Positions 9,018-16,629 of a DNA stretch of 64,000 nt are shown one piece after another. The stretch's first letter is position 1. The number at the start of each line of letters is the position of its first letter. Under the pieces are notes generated by a model. It saw nothing but the letters and a program-made list of their open reading frames with translations, was not told the DNA's origin and did not search any database. Source of the stretch: an uncultured Pelagibacteraceae bacterium (GTDB lineage Bacteria; Pseudomonadota; Alphaproteobacteria; Pelagibacterales; Pelagibacteraceae); NCBI GenBank assembly GCA_902604695.1, contig CACKZT010000002.1, forward strand, positions 62,001 through 126,000. The letters run 5' to 3'. A program made the translations under genes and the position numbers.

Positions 9018-9232
9018 TAACCTCTAAAGGTGATTCTTCCTTTAGTCAAATCGTAAGGTGTCATTTCAACTGTTACGCTATCACCGGCTAAAACTCTTAT
9101 TCTATTTTTTCTTAGTTTTCCAGCGGTATGAGCTAATATTTCATGATTATTTTCTAACCTTACTCTAAACATGGCGTTAGGAAGTAGCTCTGTAACTTTT
9201 CCTTTGAATTCTAAAGTTTCTTGTTTACCCAA
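9017..9232 (-). CDS. infA: Translation initiation factor IF-1
   Basis: Single S1/OB-fold protein of 71 residues that blocks the ribosomal A site during initiation. It matches IF-1 end to end: [20 protein letters not shown] at the start, the [28 protein letters not shown] core, and [11 protein letters not shown] at the end. It follows hisD by three bases in an operon-like series murA-DUF2948-hisD-infA. The TAG stop occupies 9019-9017 and its G is the first base of the downstream tRNA-Phe, so mRNA and tRNA must be separated by processing in which RNase P cuts within the stop codon. Confidence 0.98.
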   Translation of the reverse strand: MGKQETLEFKGKVTELLPNAMFRVRLENNHEILAHTAGKLRKNRIRVLAGDSVTVEMTPYDLTKGRITFRG

Positions 9233-9235
9233 TTT

Positions 9236-10531
9236 TTATTCCTTTTTTAGTCTTATTTTAATAGAATTTGCGTGGCCTTCAAGTTTTTCATATTTAGCTA
9301 AGTTTATAACTGATGGACCTAATCTTTCAATACCTGTTTTTGAAATTTTTATAATAGAATGTCTTTTAAAAAAATCAAAAACAGATAAACCTGATGAAAA
9401 TTTAGCTGATCCAGATGTAGGTAAAACGTGGTTTGGTCCAGCTAGATAGTCTCCCATAGCCTCTGCTGAATATTTACCAATAAAAATTGATCCTGCATTT
9501 ACTACTTTTTTTAATATTTTTTGAGGCTTTTTAATATTTAACTCTAAATGTTCTGGAGCTATTTCATTTATTATTTTTACAAATTTATTGGTATTTGCAT
9601 ATATAGCAAATCCAAATTTTTTTAAACTTTTAGAGGCAATACGTTTTTTTTCCAATTTAAGCAATTGTTTTACTAAGTTAAAATTTACTTTTTTAATAAG
9701 TTTTTTATCATTTGAAATTAAAATTGATTGAGATCTTTCGTCATGTTCTGCTTGGGCAATCAAATCAGCTGCTAACCATTCTGGGTTGGACGAGCCGTCT
9801 CCAACAACAGTTACTTCTGAAGGACCAGCAATCATATCAATTCCAACTTCTCCAAATACTTCTTTCTTTGCTAAAGCAACAAATTGATTTCCAGGACCAA
9901 CGATTTTATTAACTTTTTTAATTTTTTTTGTTCCATATGCCATAGCTGCTATTGCTTGAGCACCACCTACTTTATAAATTTTTTTAACTTTACATTTTTT
10001 TGCGGCATATATTACTGCAGGATTAAAATTTCCATTTATTGATGGGGTTGTCATAAATAATTCCTTTACTCCAGCAATATTTGCTGGAATACAATTCATA
10101 AGTACTGAGCTTGGATAGCTAGCTATTCCTCCTGGAACATAAACTCCTATTTTTTCAATAGGACTATAAGTATAAGATAAATGATTTTTATTTTTATCTG
10201 AAATATTAAAAGATTTAATTTTTTGATTTTTATGAAATTTAGCTATTCTATTATAAGCCAAATCAATTGACTTTTTAATTTTTGGATCAAGCTTATTTAT
10301 TATTTTATTTATTTCACTTTTGGAAAATATGATGTTTTTTGTTGAAATTTTTTTTAATTTCGAGAATTTTTTTTCATATTTTAAAACTGCTTTATCTTGA
10401 TTTTTTTTAACATCATTAATTATTTTTTTTACTAAAGTAATTTTATTTCCAATTAATACATTTCTTTCCTTTAATAAAAGGTTCAATTTTTTAAGAAAAT
10501 TATTTTGATTCCCGTTTAAATATCTAAGCAT
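9236..10531 (-). CDS. hisD: Histidinol dehydrogenase
   Basis: Catalyses the last two steps of histidine synthesis, oxidising L-histidinol to histidine with two NAD. The 431-residue product contains YVPGGIASYPSSVLMN, the NAD-region KVGGAQAIAAMAYGT, IAGPSEVTVV, and QAEHDERS, which carries the Gln and His zinc ligands. IAPEHLEL and YLAGPNHVLPTSGSA lie near the end. The ATG overlaps the stop of the DUF2948 gene by 8 bp. Other his genes are not in the window, which is normal because hisD sits with murA and infA in many alphaproteobacteria. Confidence 0.97.
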   Translation of the reverse strand: MLRYLNGNQNNFLKKLNLLLKERNVLIGNKITLVKKIINDVKKNQDKAVLKYEKKFSKLKKISTKNIIFSKSEINKIINKLDPKIKKSIDLAYNRIAKFHKNQKIKSFNISDKNKNHLSYTYSPIEKIGVYVPGGIASYPSSVLMNCIPANIAGVKELFMTTPSINGNFNPAVIYAAKKCKVKKIYKVGGAQAIAAMAYGTKKIKKVNKIVGPGNQFVALAKKEVFGEVGIDMIAGPSEVTVVGDGSSNPEWLAADLIAQAEHDERSQSILISNDKKLIKKVNFNLVKQLLKLEKKRIASKSLKKFGFAIYANTNKFVKIINEIAPEHLELNIKKPQKILKKVVNAGSIFIGKYSAEAMGDYLAGPNHVLPTSGSAKFSSGLSVFDFFKRHSIIKISKTGIERLGPSVINLAKYEKLEGHANSIKIRLKKE

Positions 10532-10973
10532 TAAAAAATTGGTGTTTTGGTTTATTTTTACTTTCCCAAGGTTTTCCTTGGTCGTCTAAAGTAACTTCTA
10601 TAACTTCCGCTTTCACTTTAATTATACTTTCTCCTGAGAATATTAAATTAATTTCATAACTTTTATCAGGCATTAAATTGCTTTCAATAGCTAAAAAATC
10701 CAAAAAAACTTCATTCTTTTGATGTTCAATTTTTTTTGAAAAAACATTAGTAATAGATTCAAATTTAAGAATTGTTCTAATTCTTTTATTTTTTCTAAAA
10801 ACACCTTTTTCTACATCTTCCCACATAAATCTATTTAACTGTATCAAAAGAATTTTATTTTTTTTTAAATAAGCTATTTCTTTGGCAGCGACTATTGAGT
10901 CTTGAAGATGTGCTGAGATTACTTTTAAATCTTCTTCAGTCTTTGCTAAAAGTTTCAAATTTTTAGTTTTCAT
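10524..10973 (-). CDS. DUF2948 family protein
   Basis: A 149-residue protein of unknown function, conserved in alphaproteobacteria between murA and hisD. The recognisable pattern is LKLLAKTEEDLKVISAHLQDSI, then LIQLNRFMWEDVEKG, and a WE-containing end after VIEVTLDDQG. No signal peptide, membrane segment or catalytic motif is visible, so it is probably a small soluble cytoplasmic protein. Its ATG follows the murA TAA directly and its end overlaps hisD by 8 bp, which points to co-translation with both. The family assignment rests on motif recall and genomic position. Confidence 0.8.
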   Translation of the reverse strand: MKTKNLKLLAKTEEDLKVISAHLQDSIVAAKEIAYLKKNKILLIQLNRFMWEDVEKGVFRKNKRIRTILKFESITNVFSKKIEHQKNEVFLDFLAIESNLMPDKSYEINLIFSGESIIKVKAEVIEVTLDDQGKPWESKNKPKHQFFNA

Positions 10974-12227
10974 TTAAATTCTCTTAATGTTGGATTTACA
11001 ATTTTTAAGTTTTTTTTCTAAATTTTCATAACCTCTATCTAAATGATAAATTCTATTTATTAGAGTCCTATTGTCAGCTATTAAACCAGCAATAACTAAA
11101 CTGACTGAAGCTCTAAGATCTGTAGCCATAACCTCAGCTCCAGATAAATTAGTAGGTCCTTGAATATAAGCAGTATTATTTTTAATTTCTATCTTTGCCC
11201 CCATTCTTTTTAATTCAGGAACGTGCATAAATCTATTTTCAAAAATATTTTCTTTAATAATTGAAACTCCCTCAGCTTTTGTCATTAATACCATTATCTG
11301 AGCTTGTAAATCAGTCGGAAAACCAGGGTATGGAGAAGTAGTAATCTTAATTTTTTTTATTTTTTTGGACTCCAAAATATTTATTTTATTTTTAAAAGTT
11401 TTTATTTTTACCCCCATCAGTTTTAAAATTTTTAATTCTGTCCTTATAATTTTGTGATCTATATTTAAAAGTGAAATATTACTACCAGCAATTGCAGAAG
11501 CTATAAGATAAGTTCCTGCCTCAATTCTATCAAACATAACTTTATAAGTAGCTTCTACTGGTTTAAATTTTCCAAAAATTTCAATTTTTCTACCTTTTGA
11601 AATAATCCTACATCCTATTTTTTTTAAGAAAGAAATTAAATCCTTTACCTCAGGTTCAATTGCACAATTTAATAAAATTGTTTTTCCTGAAGCTTGTGAA
11701 GCTGCTAATATCGCATTTTCAGTTGCTCCTACCGAGACCGAAGGAAATTTAATTTTACACCCTCTTAGCCCTTTTTTAGCTGAAGCGTGAATGTAACCAT
11801 TTTTAATTTTAATTTTAGCACCAAGTTTTTTTAATACAAATAAATGTAGATCAACAGGACGAGTGCCAATTGCACATCCACCTGGTAAAGATACCTTTGC
11901 TTTTTTATTTCTAGCTAAGAGTGGACCTAGAACCAAAACACCTGCTCTCATTGTTTTGACAAGTTTGTACGGAGCAATCGAATTAAGTACATTTTTCTTA
12001 TTTATAATTTGTAAAGAATTATTCTTTTTGTTTATTTTGATTCTAAGTCCTATAAAGTTTAAAAGTTCTATCATTGTAAAAACGTCTTTTACAAAAGGAA
12101 CATTTTCAATTTTTACTTTTTGACTAAAAATAGAGGCAGCTAGGATTGGTAAAGTTGCGTTTTTTGATCCTGAAATAGGTATTATGCCTGAAAGTTTTTT
12201 TTTCCCTTTAATAAGAAGCTTCTGCAT
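10974..12227 (-). CDS. murA: UDP-N-acetylglucosamine 1-carboxyvinyltransferase
   Basis: First committed step of peptidoglycan synthesis: adds enolpyruvate from PEP to UDP-GlcNAc. The 417-residue EPSP-synthase-like fold shows ISGSKNATLPILAAS at the start, RPVDLHL, TNLSGAEVMATDLRA with the R/A active-site pattern, and IYHLDRGYENLEKKL at the end. The catalytic cysteine, the fosfomycin target, is present as Cys118 in LPGGCAIGTRP, so this copy would be expected to be sensitive. It opens the murA-DUF2948-hisD-infA series, 11 bases after dcd. Confidence 0.97.
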   Translation of the reverse strand: MQKLLIKGKKKLSGIIPISGSKNATLPILAASIFSQKVKIENVPFVKDVFTMIELLNFIGLRIKINKKNNSLQIINKKNVLNSIAPYKLVKTMRAGVLVLGPLLARNKKAKVSLPGGCAIGTRPVDLHLFVLKKLGAKIKIKNGYIHASAKKGLRGCKIKFPSVSVGATENAILAASQASGKTILLNCAIEPEVKDLISFLKKIGCRIISKGRKIEIFGKFKPVEATYKVMFDRIEAGTYLIASAIAGSNISLLNIDHKIIRTELKILKLMGVKIKTFKNKINILESKKIKKIKITTSPYPGFPTDLQAQIMVLMTKAEGVSIIKENIFENRFMHVPELKRMGAKIEIKNNTAYIQGPTNLSGAEVMATDLRASVSLVIAGLIADNRTLINRIYHLDRGYENLEKKLKNCKSNIKRI

Positions 12228-12238
12228 GTAAAATGGAT

Positions 12239-12793
12239 TTAAACTTTTGGGAGTGTTACCCCTCTTTGTTTCATATACTTACCTTTTCTTTGAGCATATG
12301 TTACTTTAGGTTTTTCATTGCCTTTTATAAAAACAAATTGTGCGACGCCTTCATGAGCATAAATTTTAGCTGGTAGAGGCGTAGTGTTTGAAAATTCTAG
12401 AGTAACATGACCCTGCCAACCAGGCTCAAGAGGTGTTACATTTACAATTATTCCACATCTTGCATACGTAGACTTGCCTAGGCAAATTACTAACACGTCA
12501 TCAGGGATCTTGAAATACTCAACTGTTCTAGCTAAAGCAAAAGAGTTAGGTGGGATAATACATTCTTTGCCAATTTTAGTAATAAAACTCTCTTTTTTAA
12601 ATACTTTCGGATCTACTATTCCTGAGTTTACATTCGTAAAGATCTTAAATTCGTTTGATACTCTTGCATCATATCCGTAGGATGACAATCCAAATGATAT
12701 TTGACCTTTTCTATTTTGCCTTGGAACAAAAGGCTTAATCATACCCTTTGTCGTCGCAAGTTTTTTAATCCATTTATCCGAGAGTACTGTCAT
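12239..12793 (-). CDS. dcd: dCTP deaminase
   Basis: Deaminates dCTP to dUTP, feeding thymidylate synthesis. The 184-residue trimeric dUTPase-fold protein has [13 protein letters not shown], the [21 protein letters not shown] segment, HVTLEFSN with the catalytic glutamate, and HEGVAQFVF. Length is close to the bacterial norm of about 190. A 42-codon reading frame overlaps its 5' end by 20 bp, and murA follows 11 bases downstream. A bifunctional dCTP deaminase/dUTPase is possible but not distinguishable here. Confidence 0.96.
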   Translation of the reverse strand: MTVLSDKWIKKLATTKGMIKPFVPRQNRKGQISFGLSSYGYDARVSNEFKIFTNVNSGIVDPKVFKKESFITKIGKECIIPPNSFALARTVEYFKIPDDVLVICLGKSTYARCGIIVNVTPLEPGWQGHVTLEFSNTTPLPAKIYAHEGVAQFVFIKGNEKPKVTYAQRKGKYMKQRGVTLPKV

Positions 12794-12902
12794 AGTTATT
12801 TTTTTTAGTCTTTTCCTTAAATTTTTTTCTTTTTTTTAAATTTTTTTTTAAAGCTATTTCTCTTTTTACAAATTTAGAGTCTTTTTTGTAAAAAGATCTC
12901 AT
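12774..12902 (-). CDS. Possible 42-residue basic protein
   Basis: A complete ATG-to-TAA frame of 42 codons sits between the 64-residue basic protein gene and dcd, overlapping the dcd start by 20 bp. It begins [11 protein letters not shown] and is dominated by lysine and arginine through [13 protein letters not shown], which resembles a nucleic-acid-binding tail, for instance the end of a small ribosomal protein. Without it, 12794-12909 would be an unusually long gap for this genome. No clear Shine-Dalgarno sequence is visible. An A-rich stretch can give lysine-rich frames by chance, so I hold this only moderately. Confidence 0.4.
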   Translation of the reverse strand: MRSFYKKDSKFVKREIALKKNLKKRKKFKEKTKKNNYDSTLG

Positions 12903-12909
12903 CGGGAAT

Positions 12910-13104
12910 TTAATTTTTATCTGGATTAGTTAAATCTTCAAGAGTTATGGGTTTATCAATGTCATGCATTTTCTTTTCAGGCTCTTGGTTTTTTGAATTG
13001 GTTCCTCTTTTTGCTCTTCTTTCTTCAATTCGAGCTTTTCTTTTAGCCTCTTTTTTCAAAGCCTTTTCGCCTCTAGTTGATTTATAATCGTAATGAATAC
13101 CCAT
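12910..13104 (-). CDS. Small charged hypothetical protein
   Basis: A 64-residue frame starting MGIHYDYKSTRGEKALKK, with a strongly basic middle (KKEAKRKARIEERRAKRG) likely to form a helix, then an acidic tail ending PITLEDLTNPDKN. I do not recognise the family. The frame can be opened 17 residues further upstream from a TTG at 13155, but the ATG at 13104 looks the more natural start. It lies downstream of a small membrane protein gene and upstream of dcd on the same strand. The composition suggests RNA or ribosome association; that is inference. Confidence 0.65.
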   Translation of the reverse strand: MGIHYDYKSTRGEKALKKEAKRKARIEERRAKRGTNSKNQEPEKKMHDIDKPITLEDLTNPDKN

Positions 13105-13206
13105 TTTTGCTCCTGCATCTAATACTGTTTTACTTTGTTGCCTACAATTTTGCAAGCAACATTAATTCTATTAATACTAGAAGCTCAATGAGGCTATATT
13201 TCGACA

Positions 13207-13374
13207 CTATTTTTTTTGTTTTTTTAAAAAAATAAATATTAAAGATAAGCCTACTGCTACTAAAACATCTTCAAGGGGAGTTGCCTTGGGATAACCATAA
13301 TTCCAAATTATTACTAAGATTAACCATGCCAACCATTGTAAAATTTCTCTATTTTTATCTCTTGATTTTTTCAT
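13207..13374 (-). CDS. 55-residue two-helix membrane protein
   Basis: Short frame from the ATG at 13374 to TAG at 13207. The predicted protein has a charged N-terminus (MKKSRDKNRE), a hydrophobic helix around LQWLAWLILVIIW, a short polar loop with YPKATPLED, and a second hydrophobic helix VLVAVGLSLIFIFL followed by lysines. Two membrane spans with basic ends is a credible inner-membrane topology. Its ATG overlaps the TGA of the DUF255 gene upstream as ATGA, a junction typical of coupled translation. Function unknown. Confidence 0.68.
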   Translation of the reverse strand: MKKSRDKNREILQWLAWLILVIIWNYGYPKATPLEDVLVAVGLSLIFIFLKKQKK

Positions 13375-15089
13375 ATTTTACATCCGTCTATTCCACAACT
13401 TTTTCCCGAAGAAATCTCATTATGAAAATCAATAGATTTAAGACTACTTATCATAAAAGTTTTGTAAGTATTCAAATAGCTATTTAAACTGTTAGCTAGA
13501 TCTTGTGACTCTTTTTTAAATCCAAGCCTAGTAAAATTTATTAACATTAAAGAATTACCATTTGGAACAGTGTGATCACTAATATCTACTGGTTCGATAA
13601 AAATATCGTTATTTTTAATAATATTTTTTTGAAATATACTTCTGTGCTTTAAATAAAATAAATTTATTGTTTCTTTGCAGAATTTATTAGCTTGTATCCT
13701 GTATTTTGAATTTAGTGTTTGATCATTAAGGTCAATTAAACAATTTATTAAATAAGCATAATCTTCAAGAAATACAACTGATTTTGAACTACTATGAAAT
13801 AAACTTCCTTTACAAAATTTTTTTTCAATATTCGCAAATATCTCTTCTGCTAGAGATAAAAAATTCTGATCTGGAATCGCATTATGTGCATGAACTAAGC
13901 TGCTGATAAAAAAACAGTTTAAATCTAGTTGGGTTTTATTATCAAAAAAAGGTTTTTTTTTATTTTTTCTTATATTTAAAAGTTCATTAATAATTGAATT
14001 TGTAGGAGGCATTATTTCTGTAAGAATGATTTTACCTTCCCAGTTTCCAGAAGGTTTAATATCGAAGTATTTCTCAATATCTTTGATATTTTTTACCTCA
14101 TTGTAAGTAAATGTATAATACTTTCCTTCTTCTCCTTCACTATCTGCATCATAGGCAGATCCATAAAGATTGCTTGAGGATACTTTAAAATTATTTTTTA
14201 AAAACGAAACTGTCTGAATTATTTTGTTTTTGAAGTATTCATTAGGTTTAATTTTATAAAATTTTGATAAAAGTGATATAAACTGAACATTGTCATAAAG
14301 CATCTTTTCAAAATGGGGAATTAACCAGTCCTCATCGACTGTATATCTGGCAAGTCCGCCTTCTACGTGATCATAAATTCCCTGGGAACATAATTTTTTT
14401 AAAACAAGTTCTACAGGTTTCAAAAATTTTTCTTTTTTAGATTTATTATAGAAGTATAAAAAAGTATCAAAAACATTAAACATAGGAAATTTAGGTGCAC
14501 CTTTATATCCTCCTTTTTCTTGATCTAAATTTTCAATCATAAGTTCTAATATAGGTTCTAGATCTTGCTTTAAAACTGAGCTTTTTTTTAATTCTAAACT
14601 TTTTTGAATAAGTTGAGACTGATTTGTTATTTTATCTTTTTGAGAATTGTAAACAGAACTAACCTTATTCAAAACTTCTTTAAAAGATGGAAGTCCATGT
14701 TTTTCAAATTTTGGAAAATAAGTACCTCCCATAAATGGAACTGCATTTTCATCTAGAAACATTGTAAGTGGCCAACCACCGCTAGATTGATTAAATAATT
14801 GAAAAGAGCTTTGAAAAACAAAATCAATATCAGGTCTTTCTTCTCTATCTACTTTAATATTTATAAAATTTTGATTCATTAGATCTGCAGTTTCTTTATC
14901 TTCAAAACTTTCGTGCGCCATTACATGGCACCAATGGCAACTTGCATATCCAATGCTTAATAAAATTGGTTTGTTCTCTTTTTTTGCTTGCTCGAGGGTG
15001 CTTTTTGACCAAATTTGCCATTGAACAGGATTATTTTTATGTTGTTGCAAATATGGGCTCGGATCATTTGATAAATTATTTGTTCTCAT
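13371..15089 (-). CDS. DUF255 thioredoxin-fold protein (YyaL / SPATA20 family)
   Basis: The 572-residue protein starts with the family signature NDPSPYLQQHKNNPVQWQ and a thioredoxin-like domain containing the CxxC pair Cys51/Cys54 in YASCHWCHVM. KVDREERPDID and the GGWPLTMFL segment follow, then an alpha/alpha-barrel region related to N-acylglucosamine epimerases (GGYKGAPKFP, VEGGLARYTVDEDW, HFEKMLYDN). Relatives are usually about 670 residues, so this copy is compact. The exact reaction of the family is unknown. The ATGA overlap with the next small membrane gene suggests a shared transcript. Confidence 0.9.
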   Translation of the reverse strand: MRTNNLSNDPSPYLQQHKNNPVQWQIWSKSTLEQAKKENKPILLSIGYASCHWCHVMAHESFEDKETADLMNQNFINIKVDREERPDIDFVFQSSFQLFNQSSGGWPLTMFLDENAVPFMGGTYFPKFEKHGLPSFKEVLNKVSSVYNSQKDKITNQSQLIQKSLELKKSSVLKQDLEPILELMIENLDQEKGGYKGAPKFPMFNVFDTFLYFYNKSKKEKFLKPVELVLKKLCSQGIYDHVEGGLARYTVDEDWLIPHFEKMLYDNVQFISLLSKFYKIKPNEYFKNKIIQTVSFLKNNFKVSSSNLYGSAYDADSEGEEGKYYTFTYNEVKNIKDIEKYFDIKPSGNWEGKIILTEIMPPTNSIINELLNIRKNKKKPFFDNKTQLDLNCFFISSLVHAHNAIPDQNFLSLAEEIFANIEKKFCKGSLFHSSSKSVVFLEDYAYLINCLIDLNDQTLNSKYRIQANKFCKETINLFYLKHRSIFQKNIIKNNDIFIEPVDISDHTVPNGNSLMLINFTRLGFKKESQDLANSLNSYLNTYKTFMISSLKSIDFHNEISSGKSCGIDGCKI

Positions 15090-15100
15090 AAATCAAAATA

Positions 15101-15817
15101 CTATTTTTTAAATATTTTATTCTTTATAAAAAATGAAAAGCATAGAATTAATAAAAAACCTATTATTGGAAAATATATATCTGGATCCATCAAAATGTTT
15201 CTATAACTCAATTCATCATTCTTTCCAATTAATCCCTCTATTCCAGCTCCCAAAGAATTAACAATAAACACCGTTGGCATTAATCCGAAAAAAGTTGCAT
15301 AAATATAATTTTTTAGTTTCATATTAAATATTACAGGTAAAACATTTTGAAGAGGAAAAGGAATTCCAGCACCACCTGACAGTCTAAATGTAAAAAAATA
15401 TAAAAGTTCATTTTTGTTAAATAAATATTTAAACTTTTCAATTTTTTTGGAGAGGTATTTTATAATCAAATCAGAAAAATAATATTTTGATACTAAATAT
15501 AACAAGCTGCTCCCTACACTAAAAGAAAATACAGATATAATTGTTCCAGCCCACTGCCCAAATAAAAATCCAGACATTATTGCAATGGGAGAACCAAATC
15601 CTAGCAAAAATATCCATACTGATGAAAATATGATAAAAAAGACTATAAACAAAATTAAGTTTTCATTTTTATAATCTATAAGCATTCTGGTATTATCTTT
15701 TATATAAGAATAATTGGTGAGTTCTCTGAAATCCAAATAACTAAAAACAACAAAAAGTAGAATTCCAAGGCATAGTATATAAATGCAACCTAAAATAAGT
15801 TTTAATTTTTTATTCAT
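15101..15817 (-). CDS. TVP38/TMEM64-family (VTT/SNARE-associated domain) membrane protein
   Basis: The 238-residue product is strongly hydrophobic, with about six membrane spans. It shows the VTT-domain landmarks GFGSPIAIMSGFLFGQWAGTI, FRLSGGAGIPFPLQNVLP and GLMPTVFIVNSLGAG. DedA/TVP38 proteins are inner-membrane proteins tied to lipid scrambling, polyprenyl-phosphate recycling or membrane-potential homeostasis in other bacteria; which applies here is unknown. The gene lies 11 bases upstream of the DUF255 gene on the same strand and diverges from rpmH. Confidence 0.85.
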   Translation of the reverse strand: MNKKLKLILGCIYILCLGILLFVVFSYLDFRELTNYSYIKDNTRMLIDYKNENLILFIVFFIIFSSVWIFLLGFGSPIAIMSGFLFGQWAGTIISVFSFSVGSSLLYLVSKYYFSDLIIKYLSKKIEKFKYLFNKNELLYFFTFRLSGGAGIPFPLQNVLPVIFNMKLKNYIYATFFGLMPTVFIVNSLGAGIEGLIGKNDELSYRNILMDPDIYFPIIGFLLILCFSFFIKNKIFKK

Positions 15818-15873
15818 ACTTAAATATTAACTGTACATGAGCGATTTAATTAATTATATAACTTTAAATATTT

Positions 15874-16008
15874 ATGAAAAGAACTTATCAACCAAGTAGA
15901 TTAGTAAGAAAAAGAAGGCACGGATTCCGCTCTAGAATGGCAACTAAAGGTGGTAGAAAGCTTTTATCCAGAAGACGAGCCAAAGGTCGAAAAACAATAT
16001 CAACATAG
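15874..16008 (+). CDS. rpmH: 50S ribosomal protein L34
   Basis: A 44-codon frame encoding [20 protein letters not shown] at the start and ending GRKTIST. This is the full-length L34 sequence, which binds near the peptide exit tunnel. It is the first gene of the rpmH-rnpA-yidD-yidC unit, and the rnpA ATG follows the TAG by six bases. The roughly 56 bases between it and the divergent VTT gene must carry its promoter; the stretch is AT-rich and contains a TATATA-like hexamer run. Confidence 0.98.
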   Translation: MKRTYQPSRLVRKRRHGFRSRMATKGGRKLLSRRRAKGRKTIST

Positions 16009-16014
16009 TGCAGT

Positions 16015-16365
16015 ATGGTTAAGCTTGTTAGCCTCAAAAAGAGTAACCACTTTAAATCAGCTTTAAAAGAAAAAAGAAGACATACTGATTTTTTTTCGAT
16101 TTTTGCAGCAAAGAATTTTATTAAACCAAAAAATAAAAATATTCTTCAAATAAGCTTTGTTATGAAAAAAAAAATTGGCAACGCAGTAAAAAGAAACAAA
16201 ATTAGACGTAAATTAAAAGCTATTGTCACTAAATTATCAAAAATAAAGGGTGCAATTGATTCTGATTATACTTATATAGTTTTGGGAAAATCAAAAGCTT
16301 ACGAAGAAAAATATAACGTTCTTTATGATTCTATGACTGATTGTTTTAAAAAAATAAATAAATAA
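16015..16365 (+). CDS. rnpA: Ribonuclease P protein component
   Basis: Basic protein subunit of RNase P, which trims 5' leaders from pre-tRNAs. The 116-residue product shows the order expected for RnpA: an N-terminal LKKSNHFKSALKEKRR segment, a central beta region, and the RNA-binding KRNKIRRKLKAI motif (the RNR signature) near residue 60. It directly follows rpmH, and its stop abuts the yidD ATG with no spacer. It is relevant to this window because two tRNAs here require RNase P cleavage exactly inside an upstream stop codon. Confidence 0.96.
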   Translation: MVKLVSLKKSNHFKSALKEKRRHTDFFSIFAAKNFIKPKNKNILQISFVMKKKIGNAVKRNKIRRKLKAIVTKLSKIKGAIDSDYTYIVLGKSKAYEEKYNVLYDSMTDCFKKINK

Positions 16366-16629
16366 ATGTCTAAAATATTAATTTATCTAACTATACAAAT
16401 AATAAAATTTTATAAATTTTTTATCTCCCCTCTTTTAGGAAATAGATGTAGATTTTTTCCTTCTTGTTCGGACTACTTTATTGACTCTATTAAGCTATAT
16501 GGTTTGATAAAAGGTTTTTATCTTGGGTTAAAAAGAATAATTAGGTGCCACCCAATAAAATTGTTAGGTGGCGGGTCTGGCTTAGATTTAGTTCCTAAAA
16601 AAAAGACATTACCTAAAGGAAAATACTAA
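16366..16629 (+). CDS. yidD: Membrane protein insertion efficiency factor YidD
   Basis: Small protein of 87 residues associated with the inner membrane that helps YidC-dependent insertion. It has the amphipathic N-terminal helix ([16 protein letters not shown]), the conserved [10 protein letters not shown] motif with Cys28 and Cys34, and a [18 protein letters not shown] ending. It is packed between rnpA and yidC with no intergenic bases on either side (TAA followed at once by ATG), the standard arrangement. Confidence 0.95.
   Translation: MSKILIYLTIQIIKFYKFFISPLLGNRCRFFPSCSDYFIDSIKLYGLIKGFYLGLKRIIRCHPIKLLGGGSGLDLVPKKKTLPKGKY

Noticed and set aside
15818-16629. Replication origin near rpmH/rnpA
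   Set aside because: dnaA, DnaA-box clusters and parAB are not seen here; the rpmH-yidC block alone does not mark oriC in alphaproteobacteria.
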